NCBI GenBank assembly: GCA_025403435.1
Contig: CM046348.1
Location: forward strand, 23,247,899-23,311,898
Source: Artocarpus heterophyllus
Lineage: Eukaryota > Streptophyta > Magnoliopsida > Rosales > Moraceae
DNA length: 64,000 nucleotides
Direction of reading: 5' to 3'
Position numbers and translations under genes: made by a program. Below, in pieces: positions 1 through 10,228 of this stretch. The notes below the pieces were generated by a model. It was given only the letters and a program-made list of their open reading frames with translations. It did no database searches and was not told the DNA's origin. Numbering within the stretch: position 1 is the stretch's first letter; every line of letters starts with the position of its first letter.

Positions 1-629
1 AAGTGTTAGATATGTATGCCCTAAGGAGTAAAAATGTAATACGTTTTGGAGACATTTTTTATCGATAAAGAATTTATTCATTTACATATACCAAATCTTG
101 TCCTCTTTACGTTCATATTTGTTGAATGTTTGTTAAGCAAACAGTAGTCTGAGACTATCAGTCTAAACCTTTAAGAATTGGGCATATGATGGACTGATTA
201 TGCGGAAGACACGATTCTTAAGGTGACGGTCTAAAACATATGATCCGCAATCGAGGGAATAAAGTTAGGCGCTTTATTTATGCAAAGATTGTTATGTTAT
301 CTATATCCCTATTGGGAGATGGTTTGTCTTGACCATTGGAGTTGGACTCCGTGAATAGAAACATTGGCACGTTATCATAGGTGACGATGTGTTGGATCGG
401 GACACAAAATGAATTGATTTGGATTAATAATTCTGTCTTGGCAAATCGATTCACTTTAGACAATCATTTGTGTTGTATCTTAATCCTGAGATGAATGGTG
501 GGCCCGTTGTCTCGACTTGTGTCTTTTGATGTACCAAAGGGTAACTCCCACATCTCAATAGTGGTATGTATGCTGGTACGTTGGAGGCATGACTCTTGAT
601 AGCGTAGACTTGTTATTCATAGATATGGA
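1..629 (+). repeat. LTR-like repeat sequence next to Copia remnant (copy 1)
   Basis: Non-coding sequence that begins near a TGTTAGATATGTATG motif, which resembles the 5' end of Copia-type LTRs, and runs up to a Copia reverse transcriptase remnant. The matching stretch in copy 2 is 34709-35337. I see no gene. The LTR assignment rests on the TGTTA start and its neighbour; no matching second LTR is visible within the copy, so it could also be internal untranslated sequence of such an element. Confidence 0.4.
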
Positions 630-761
630 ATCCATAACTTGTAACGCCCCAGAATTTATTTAATGTTATTGTAATATAAATGATGAATTAGTGTGCCATA
701 ATTAATGTTTCAACATTAATTTGATTACTTGGTGGATCCATAACTTGTAACGCCCCAGAAT
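630..761 (+). repeat. Truncated gypsy LTR fragment flanked by 26-bp direct repeats (copy 1)
   Basis: From 640 the sequence follows the first ~100 bases of the gypsy LTR found at 3313 (TGTAACG[C/T]CCC, ATTTATTTAATGTTA, GTGTGCCATAATTAA), with clear divergence. A 26-bp stretch at 630-655 (ATCCATAACTTGTAACG...) is repeated at 736-761, so the LTR start plus flanking bases occur on both sides. The fragment interrupts the Copia remnant region and exists identically in copy 2, so it predates the segmental duplication. Confidence 0.75.
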
Positions 762-763
762 GC

Positions 764-1669
764 AATGAAAGAAGAGTTGACGACAATCCAAAAGAATGAA
801 ACATGGGAGATGGTGGATCTACCTGAAGGCAAGAATGCAATTGGCCTCAAGTGGGTGTTCAAAACAAATATCATGCTGATGAAACCATACAAAGGCACAA
901 TGCTCGGCTTATGGCTAAAGGGTATTCACAACAACAAGGTATTGATATCGAAGAAACTTTTTCTCCGGTTGCTTGATTTGAAACTGTGAGAATTGTTTTA
1001 GCTTTGGCTGCACAACTACGATGACCTATTTATCAATTCGATGACAAGTCTGCACTTTGAAATGGAGATTTGGAAGAAGAAGTTTACGTTGCTCAACCTG
1101 AAGGATTTGTAGTCAAAGGCAAGGAGACAAAGGTGTGCAAATTGAGGAAGGCATTTTAAGGGCTAAAACAAGCTCCACAGGCATGGTATAGCAAGATTGA
1201 TGGCTATGTTTATCAAAATGGTTTCACAAGAAGGGAAAATGAGCCCACTCTTTATTTGAAGAACCAAGGTAGAGATGATTTTATCATTGTGCGCCCTTAT
1301 GTTGATGATATTATATATATGGGCTCCTCTGACTCTCTTGTAGCTGAATTTAAGTCTACTATGATGAAGAAATTTGAGATGTCAGACATGGGTTTATTGC
1401 ATTATTTTCTTGGACCTGAGGTGCAGCAAGGAGTTGATGGGATTTTTATCTCACAAAAGAAATATGCAATAGATCTTCTCAAAAGATTCAGCTTGATCAA
1501 TTGCAAACCAGCAGCAACGCCCATTAATATGAATGAGAAGCTGCAGCTTGACGATTGTACAGCGGAGGCCAATGCAAAAGATTTCAAAAGCTTGGTAGGA
1601 GGTTTGATTTATTTGACTCATACAAGGCCAGATATTGCATTTTTTCTCATAATGGTTGAATTGCTATAG
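764..1669 (+). pseudogene. Ty1/Copia reverse transcriptase remnant (copy 1)
   Basis: Translation shows Copia-type reverse transcriptase: an N-terminal WEMVDLP / GLKWVFK block, KLRKAF / GLKQAPQAWYSKID, the catalytic YVDDIIYMGSS, LHYFLG and TRPDIAF. It is clearly dead. Stops interrupt the frame near 975, 1031, 1058 and 1157, and a 1-nt deletion near 869 (absent from copy 2) adds a frameshift in the N-terminal part. Homology stops after TRPDIAF, so the rest of reverse transcriptase and RNase H are missing, as are gag, protease and integrase upstream. It is a decayed fragment, not a gene of the host. Confidence 0.9.
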
Positions 1670-3307
1670 TATTTTTAATTCAAAGGGACAAACTGGCATT
1701 CAAACATAGTTTTTTTTTTGTGCAACATGGTAGAAGTTGCATATAGTGGCTTTCCTTTAGGGCCTAGCCTTTTGTTCTTTGTCTGGGCTCCATACCACTT
1801 TCTGGTCAAAATTAAGGGACCAACAAGGAGAAAGCACAAGAATTCTCTTTAAAGGAGCACATTTTTTAGACTATCCTTTTTAAAGAGCTTTTCAAAATTG
1901 TCCGGGTGCATTATTATATGTGGAAATTGTAACTTTTCATGAATTTCTAGTTTTACACTCAACTACATAACTTTTCTTATTTCTCTTTTAACAATCAACA
2001 AATCAAAAGACATAATTTTGTTTTCAATTTTTGCCTTTCTTTGTTATTTGCCCCATCAGTTAGTAGATTTCGCATCCGAATACCGATTTTAATTCTTACC
2101 CCTACTATGACTTGATTTTTCATTTGATTTATAAGAGTAAAATGACAAACAAATCTAATTGAAAAGCAGAACTAACCATTCACGTGGGAGTTAAAGAAAT
2201 TATTTCATGAATTCCCCTTATATTTTGACAAAACACGTGTCCTTATATTTCAATTTACATCATCTCTTTCTCCCAATTTAGAAACATTATAATAAGAGGT
2301 TAGAAGTTCGTAGTTTCGACTAAAACTTTTAGTTGTTATAGTATAAAGTTTTCATATGTTACAATGTTAAACAAAAGTAAATTACAGTATAAAACTCTCA
2401 CATGTTACATTGTTTTTAATTAAAATTGATTCAAACAGATGCCACCAAACCCTAATTTTTTTTAAAAAAAATTGATAATTTTAAGTTTCTTCTTAAAAAA
2501 CATTTAAGTTTGTAAAAAAAATTAATAGAAAAAATCCAACATTATTTAAAAATTTGAAACACATTATTCTTTTTATAAATCTCTCTCTCCCTTCTCTATT
2601 TGAAAAGAATCAATAGAAAAATAAAGAATCGGAATTGATCGATATATTTCTCGAAACAAACGAAAAGAAAACGAAAGACACATGCATATATATATATATG
2701 TGTATGTATGTATGTATGTTAAACCGTAACCTGCTGTAGATTCTTTGACTATAGGAAAGAGCGGGCTTATAAGTTTTGGGCAAAGCCATCCCAGGAGGTC
2801 GTGGAAGTAGAAAACAAGAGGAAGCTTCAAAGTGAATATGTGTTTCAGTCAAAGTCAAGGACAACACACTAATTGTGGTCCCTAGTGTTGCACTAATATG
2901 TTTTAACCTTTTTTTTTCATTATTTGTCCTAATTTTAAATTCTCCTTTTGCGCATTATCAACCCTAAGATGTGAATCAATGGAGAGGATTTAATGAATAA
3001 AGTCCATTGCAATAATCACACACAGGTGTGTATCTATCTATGTATATATAAATTATAATTTAATTATTGTTTCCATTTTCTTCTTTAAGACACCGAACAT
3101 TAACGAACGTGCATGGAAAGTTACGGGCAAATAAAAAAATAATAAAAAAAAGAGAATTGGACTACTCCTGATGATCAGTCTAATAACTAAGGCATGACAA
3201 AACTCATATATCCATCTCCCTTGTTTCCTTACGTACCCCATTTCGGTTGTACAAGCAAGATCGCTTTTGTCACTATTCGCCTTAGATCTAGCTCAAAGTT
3301 TGAAACG
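1670..3307. other. Intergenic AT-rich stretch (copy 1)
   Basis: No convincing gene on either strand; short open frames are not supported by family features. It holds a TATG/TA microsatellite near 2688-2720 whose length differs from copy 2 and poly-T/A runs. It ends at the gypsy insertion site. Confidence 0.7.
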
Positions 3308-3312
3308 TTTGT
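3308..3312. repeat. Target site duplication, left (TTTGT)
   Basis: The 5-mer TTTGT precedes the TGTAACG start of the gypsy element and recurs directly after its right end at 12302-12306. Copy 2 has the sequence once, uninterrupted (AAACGTTTGTACT), which confirms it as the target duplication. Confidence 0.97.
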
Positions 3313-5483
3313 TGTAACGTCCCGAAATTTATTTAATGTTAATGTAATGTAAATGATGAATTTGTGTGCCATAATTAAAGTTTTAACTTTAATTAGATTA
3401 TTTGGTTGGATTTTGAGTTTTTGGTTGTTTTGTTAAATTGATGTGTTCAAATGATTTCTTATTGTTTTAAAATGATGTTTTGAGTTTTAAAACACAACAA
3501 TTTGTAAAATGTTAAAAATACTCCGTTTTGCAAAACCGTGGGCGGCACATGGTTTTTGCACAGTAAAACCGCCCACCGATTTTCTCTATTTATTTCCTTC
3601 CTTCCTCTCTCTCTCCTCACTCTCCCGGTTTCATTCTCTCTCTTCTCTCTCTCTTCTCTCTCTCTCTCTCGGCAGCTCTCTTTCTCTCTCAATTCTCTCT
3701 CAAATTTTGAACTCCATTTCGAATCCAAGCTTCAGGATAGCAAGGAGGAAGCTCGGGGACGTGATTCGGCAACCGAGAACGCGGATTGAAGCTTCGATTC
3801 GAGGTCAGATTCGAAATTTTTAAACTTTTTACAAAATTTTCAATTTTGTGTGTTTTTGAAATCTAAGTTTGTTTTAGCTTAGAAAACCATGGATTTGTGT
3901 TAAATGAACTTAGAACAACTAGAATCTAAGCTTAGATTGAAGAAAAACGGATTGGATTCAAGATTTTTCATTTTTCCTCTCATTTTCTCATTTTTGGATT
4001 TTTGAGGATTTTGAGTTTAAATCTTGTTTAAATGAGTCCAAACATGTTTAGAATGTTTTTCTATCAACTATGATTATTTTTCATGCCTGGGATTTGAGAA
4101 AAACAGGTTAGAAACAAGATTTGGATTTTGGGGATCGAGAAACCCGTGGCTGGGATTTCTGGGTTTTCCTAGTTCGGCAGGCCGAAGTTCATGTTCGGCA
4201 GGCCGGAGTGATGATCGGCAGGCCGGTGTTCTTCCGACTGGCAGGCCGAATCTGGGGAAATGTTCGGCAGGCCGAACCTTGTTTCTGGCAGGCCGAACTG
4301 TGCAGTTCGGCAGGCCGAAGCAGGGCGTCCGGCAGGCCGACCGAGGCATGGAAAATTTTGTAATTTTTACCCGTTTTCACTGTTTTGAACTCATATTTAA
4401 ATCCCAACCTTATAGGATGATTTTAAAGGTACAAATGGCACACTAGGACATCATGAAATGATTTAGTAACATAGAATGTCTCGAACTAGATATTGATCGA
4501 CTTAGTTTGTATCTAGGATCGTTCGTGGTTCCGTGGAGCTAACGTATAGCGGACCGGGATTACGGTGTGGGGTACCGGCACGAGTATTGAGGTAGGACTT
4601 CTATCCTATTTCTTTGGTAGCCTGGTTTTGAAATGATTTGGCTTTGAAAATGATTTCTATCAAAATGTTTTCAACGGTTGTTTGAAAATGGTTTTATCAG
4701 TTATATTTTAATATACCGTGAACTGAAATGAATTTCATAATGAATGTAATTGACAACACTCGGTAATTGGGTTTTGAATGATAATGATAATAAACACATG
4801 GGCATGATGCCATATCAGAGATCGGGTCGTGTGGCGATCGACCTTGGGGGCAGGTCCCGAAACCCAGCTGGGCCACTACGGTGGTGATTTCATGGTTTGC
4901 CTAGGTAAAAGTAAATTGGTGTTTTGATTTGACGAGTAGACTGTTCTGTGTCAGGATGGTTCTACTCAAATTGTTTATCTATTTATTTATTTAAGTTTCC
5001 TTTGAATAACTTCTAATAATGCTGTGTTCCTTTGCGTTAAACTATTTTATAAAACATAGTCCTACTGAGCCTTTCGCTCACGTTTTATTGTTTTAAATTT
5101 CCCCCTTCTAGGTGGTTTCCCATTTAGGTTTGGAGAAGATTCTTCGGACCGAACTCAGGAGCAATAGGAGAGTTTATTTATATTCTGTATTATTAATCAA
5201 GGCATGTAAGATTTAACTTTATTTGTACTTGGACTGTAATTGTATTTATGATATTGTCAGATCCATGTGTGTGCACAAGTTGTGGGTTGTGGAACCCATA
5301 TTCGCGGTTTTTATTTAATTATTATTATTTGCTTAATATTTATAAATTCTTTTATAAAATGTGGTGGAAAATCTTCTTAATTTTTATTTAATTTGATTCT
5401 CAAACTCTCGATTTTTAATTAAATTCTCTTTTAATTAATCTAAGTATTCCGCCACGTCACCTCCCGTACTCCGGGGCGTGACA
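3313..5483 (+). repeat. 5' LTR of the gypsy element
   Basis: Begins TGTAACGTCCC and ends GGGGCGTGACA, 2171 bp. It carries a CT-rich tract near 3600-3690, eight GGCAGGCCGA-containing units at 4173-4342 and an AT-rich 3' part. It is about 98 bp longer than the 3' LTR, mostly because it has four more of the repeat units. By eye it differs from the 3' LTR by some two dozen substitutions, suggesting a fairly recent insertion; this was not computed. Confidence 0.96.
4173..4342 (+). repeat. Hairpin-forming tandem repeat in 5' LTR, eight units
   Basis: Eight spaced copies of a unit with consensus TTCGGCAGGCCGAA. The unit is an inverted repeat (TTCGGC / GCCGAA around a 2-nt loop), so each copy can fold into a GC hairpin in an otherwise AT-rich LTR. 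Spacers of 5-12 nt vary. The 3' LTR has four units. Confidence 0.9.
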
Positions 5484-5486
5484 GAA

Positions 5487-5498
5487 TGGTATCAGAGC
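5487..5498 (+). other. Primer binding site (tRNA-iMet)
   Basis: TGGTATCAGAGC, three bases after the 5' LTR, is the standard complement of the 3' end of plant initiator methionine tRNA and would prime minus-strand synthesis. Confidence 0.93.
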
Positions 5499-5587
5499 TC
5501 AAGGTTATGAACCTTGGGAATTTTGCACACATAGGTTTGACAATGAAATACCTCTGACAGTCCAATTTTGTTTTCAGAAGTGAGAGA

Positions 5588-8500
5588 ATGGCACCTAGAC
5601 GTCGTTCGACTGCTGATGCCGAGTTCGAAAATGATGAGAGCATGATGAGGTCTATGTTTGCGGCTTTCTGGCAGATGGCAGCCAGGGCTAGACCGGAAGA
5701 CTCCAGTGTTGGTAGTCGGCATGCTTTCTTTAAGGAATTCTGACGGGCGTCTATTTCGACTTTTGATGGCAATGGGGATCCGCAGTTAGCAGAATATTGG
5801 TTGGATTCGATCTTGAAGCATCTGGATACTCTTGGTGTGCCTGAGGAGTATCGTGTGGAGTTTGCGGCGTATAAGCTCGAGGGTGGCGCCAACACCTGGT
5901 GGAAACAAACTAAGCGTCTGGAGCGCGGTGGCGATATCGGTTGGGACAAGTTCGAGGAGCTGTTCTATGATCGGTATTTTCCGCAGGGATATAGAGACCA
6001 GAAAGCAGTTGAGTTTTATAGATTGCATCAGGGTGATCTATCAGTTCGGGAGTATGAGGCAAAGTTTAACGAGTTGGCTAGGTTTGCTCCATCAGCTGTG
6101 GCATCGGAGCGTGAAAAGTGTATTAAGTTTCAGGAAGGACTCAAGGCTCCTATTCGGCAGCAGTTGGTTGCTCTACGGCTTAGGAGTTTCGGAGAGCTTG
6201 TGTCGTCGGCGATCTCCGTGGAGAATGATTATGTGCAGTATTGTGAGGACCGAGCCAAGGCTTCAGGAGGACCGCAGGGGAGTGGCAGGAAGAGCATTAG
6301 TAGTCGTCCAGCTCCGGGGAAAGGCAAGCAAGGCGGTACGACCAGTGGTAGCAGCAGTTCGTCTGGCAGCGGGCGTAGCAATCCCTACAGCTTTCATTGT
6401 CATTTCTGTCAGCAGCCCGGACACATCAAGAGGAATTGCCCGATCAGGAGTGCTCGTCTTGGATCTCAGACCGGGGAGGATGCCAGTCGTTCATCTCAGC
6501 CTCAGCCTCAGACCCTACCTCCGCCTCCGCAGTACCCGCAGTTGCAGTATCCGTAGTTTTCTCCTCAGCAATTCTCATATCCGGCACGGGGGCAGCAGCC
6601 GCAGTATTTTTAGCGCAGTGTTCCTCAGTATAGAGCGCCGAGTACAGGTAGTGTGCAGTCGTCTCCATCTCAGCAGCATCGGCCGAGTAATCCAGGACCC
6701 AGTAATGTTGGTAGAGGAAATGGGAAGGCGCCAGTGCAGGTTCATGCAATGGCATCTGGAGGGTCAGATTTTCAAACTGGTAATGCGGTTGTCGATGGTA
6801 TGATTTTGGTTTTCAGATCTTTAGCTCGCGTTTTATTTGATACCGGTGCCTCTCATTCTCTCATTTCGAGTTCCTTTGTACATGCCTTGGGATTAGAAGT
6901 AGAAGAGTTTAATGAACCCCTAGTCATAACTTCTCCCTTGGGGCGGGTGTGTGTAAATTGTATGTGTAAATCTTGTAAAATAAAGATTGGGGATGAGATT
7001 TTGAAAAGTGATTTGATTGTACTCCCCATGAGTTCCTATGATGTGATTTTAGGGATGGACTGGTTGTCCAGGTATAGTGCAGTTGTGGACTGCCAACTTA
7101 GAAAAGTGACCCTAGTGTCTGATAGGGGGACGGTAATCACTTACCAGTGTGGTGGTGATTGGCTAATGAGTGAGCGTCTCATGAAGTCGTGTCTAGGAGG
7201 GTGAAGGAATCTAGGTTGTTGTGCTTTTCTTGCCAACCTGGATTGCGAGCCCTATGTTTCGAGTAGTAGTGTAGCGATTTCGGTGGTTGATGAGTTCGAG
7301 GATGTTTTCCCCGACGAGTTATCAGGGTTACCACCGCATCGGGAGATTGAGTTTGGTATCGAGTTGTTTCCAGGGACATCACCAATTTCTATGGCACCTT
7401 ATCGGATGGCGCCAGCAGAAATGAAGGAATTGAGGAAGCAACTTCAGGAGCTTGCTGATAAAGGATACATTCGGAATAGCACATCTCCGTGGGGAGCACC
7501 TGTTTTGTTTGCTAAGAAGCACGATGGGACTCTCAGGTTATGTGTGGATTATCGGCAGCTGAATCATGTTACGGTGAAGAACAAGTATCCCTTGCCTAGG
7601 ATTGATGAGTTGTTTGATCAGTTGGGAGGTTCGCGATACTTCTCAAAGATTGATTTGCGTTCAGGTTATCATCAGCTCAGGATCAAGGAAGAGGATATTC
7701 CCAAGACAGCTTTTAGGACTCGGTATGGGCACTTCGAGTTTTTGGTTATGTCTTTTGGGTTGACGAATGCTCCAGCAGCTTTTATGGATCTGATGAACAG
7801 GATATTTAGGCCGTATCTAGATCAGTTTGTGATCGTGTTCATCAATGATATTCTTGTGTATTCTAAGACTTGGGAGGAGCATGAGCAGCATCTTCGGATC
7901 GTGCTTCAGACTCTGCGGGAGCACCAGTTGTATGCTAAGAGGGAAAAGTGTGAGTTTTGGTTGACTGAGGTCAAATTTCTGGGTCATGTCATCTCGGAGC
8001 ATGGTATTTCAGTGGATCCGTCCAAGATTGAAGCTATATTGGAGTGGAAACGACCAAGGAATGTAGCGGAGATTCGCAGCTTCTTAGGTCTTGCTGGATA
8101 TTACAGGAAATTTGTAAAGGATTTTTCGAAGATTGCAGCTCCGTTGACGAGATTGATCAAGAAAAACGTCAGGTTTGAGTGGGATGAAGACTGTGAGTCT
8201 GCTTTTCAGGAATTGAAGAACCGGTTGACTTCAGCTCCAGTATTAGTTATTCCTAGTAGTGACGAGCCGTATGAGGTTTATGCGGATGCTTCAGGGCGCG
8301 GACTTGGATGCGTGTTGATGCAGCATGGACGTGTAGTTGCGTACGGATCGAGACAGCTACGACCTCACGAGCGAAATTATCCTACTCACGATTTAGAGCT
8401 TGCGTCGGTGATCTACGCGCTGAAGATTTGGAGGTGTTACTTGTATGGAGCATCGTTTCAGGTCTTCTCCGATCAAAAGAGTTTGAGGCATTTGTTCACT

Positions 8501-10180
8501 CAGAGGGATCTCAATCTAAGGCAGCGCAGATGGGTAGAGTACATGGAGGATTATGATTTCGCTTTGCAGTATCATCCCGGGAAAGCTAATGTGGTAGCGG
8601 ACGCGCTTAGCAGGAAGTCTTCAGGGATTCTCGCTTGCTTGATTTTTGAGGACTGGAGCAGGGATGCGACAGTGAGTGAGTATCGGCTACTGTATCGTGA
8701 AGATGGTGATCGAGTTTCGTTATATCATGTGGAAGCGACTCCAGCTCTTGTTCGGATGGTGAAGCAAGGTCAGTGGCAGGATCGACATTTGCAGGGGATT
8801 TGGTCGCGGATTCAGAACGGAGAGCAGTTCGAGGAATGGAGCGTGCATGCAGATGGATCGTTGTACTTCCGGGAGCGTCTTGCAGTTCCAGTTATCGCCG
8901 AGGTGACGAAAGCCGTTCTAGACGAAGCTCATAGGTCTCAGTTCGCTATTCATCCGGGGAGCACCAAGATGTATCGTGATTTGAAGAGGCAGTATTGGTG
9001 GAGAGGCATGAAGAAAGATGTTCGCGAGTACGTGGCCAAGTGTTCGACGTGTCTTCAGGTGAAAGCTGAGCATCAGAAGCCTGCAGGTCAGCTTCAGCCG
9101 CTTCCTATTCCAGGGTGGAAATGGGAGCATGTGACGATGGATTTCCTCACAGGTTTGCCGAGGACGGAGCAACGGCACGATGCAGTTTGGGTTGTGGTCG
9201 ATAGGTTGACGAAATCGGCGCATTTCATTCCGTTTAGGTCGACGTGTTCGAGGAAGATTCTCGGGGAGTTGTATATGCAGAACATTGTGAGGTTGCATGG
9301 AGTTCCTTTATCCATCACCTCTGATCGAGACACCAGGTTTAATGCTAAGTACTGGAGGAGTTTTCAGGAGGCTTTGGGTACGGATTTGAACTTCAGTACG
9401 GCATTTCATCCTCAGACTGATGGGCAGTCTGAGCGGGTTATTCAGGTTCTTGAGGATATGTTGCGTGCTTGTGCGTTGGACTTCGGCGGGAATTGGAAGC
9501 AATGTTTGCATTTGGCGGAGTTCGCGTACAACAATAGTTATCAGGCGAGTATCGGCATGGCACCATTTGAGGCATTGTATGGGCGACCGTGTTGGTCACC
9601 TGTGTGTTGGGCCGAGCCGGATGATAGAGTTATTCTTGGGCCGGAAGAGATTCGTGACAGCAACGAGAAAGTCGCGGTGATTCAGAATCGGTTGAGAGCA
9701 GCTCAAAGTCGGCAGAAGAGCTACGCAGATAGGAGACGTAGACCCTTAGAGTTCGCGGTTGGAGATTTTGTTCTCTTGAGGGTGTCACCTCGTAAGGGAA
9801 CTATGCGGTTCGGAGTGAGTGGGAAGCTCGCGCCGAGGTATATCGGGCCGTTCGAGATCACTCAACGTGTTGGTGTGGTCGCTTATCGGCTTGATCTTCC
9901 GCCTGAACTTTCTCATGTGCACGATGTGTTTCATGTGTCGATGCTTAGGAAATGTCCACCTGGGCAGGATAAGATAGTTTCGTTTCGCGATGTACAGGTT
10001 CAGGAGGATACGACGTACGAAGAAGTGCCGATTCAGATTATCGACCGGAACGTGATTAGCTTGCGTCGTCGTGAGATACCGTTGGTAAAGATCGTGTGGC
10101 AACATCACGGGGTTGATGAAGCCACTTGGGAACTAGAGTCGGGTATGCGGGAGTTATATCCGCATTTGTTTTGTTTTTGA
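5588..10180 (+). pseudogene. Gypsy gag-pol polyprotein, one frame with four stops
   Basis: From the ATG at 5588 to the stop at 10178-10180, gag and pol share a single reading frame, interrupted by stop codons at 5741 (TGA), 6554 (TAG), 6611 (TAG) and 7202 (TGA). In order: gag with a CCHC zinc knuckle (CHFCQQPGHIKRNC, 6398-6439); aspartic protease with LFDTGAS near 6836; reverse transcriptase from about 7430; RNase H ([10 protein letters not shown] near 8278, THDLEL); integrase with an HHCC zinc region near 8950-9050, core Asp/Asp/Glu in TMDFLTG, SDRDTRF and QSERVIQ; and a chromodomain-like tail. The reverse transcriptase active site reads FINDILVYS at 7838-7864, so the first catalytic Asp is Asn. 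Each stop is one C-to-T change from an Arg or Gln codon, and the Asp-to-Asn change is G-to-A, a pattern typical of methylated-cytosine decay. Confidence 0.93.
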
Positions 10181-10215
10181 GATGAGTTGTAAATTTCGAG
10201 GACGAAATTTCTTTT

Positions 10216-10227
10216 AGGGGTGGAGAG
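10216..10227 (+). other. Polypurine tract
   Basis: AGGGGTGGAGAG directly before the TG of the 3' LTR; the usual plus-strand primer of gypsy elements. Confidence 0.9.
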
Positions 10228-10228
10228 T

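Noticed and set aside
278..463. 61-codon minus-strand frame, identical at 34987-35172
   Set aside because: Lies in LTR-like repeat sequence; identity follows from the duplication and no motif is present.
3509..3823. Ser/Leu-rich open frame in the 5' LTR
   Set aside because: Produced by the CT-rich tract of the LTR; the corresponding region of the 3' LTR does not keep it.
4173..4342. Regularly spaced repeats reminiscent of a CRISPR array
   Set aside because: Units are short, spacers too short and variable, and they lie in a retrotransposon LTR of a plant genome.
5832..6803. 323-codon frame overlapping gag
   Set aside because: Shifted frame over gag; the gag frame carries the CCHC knuckle and joins pol in phase.
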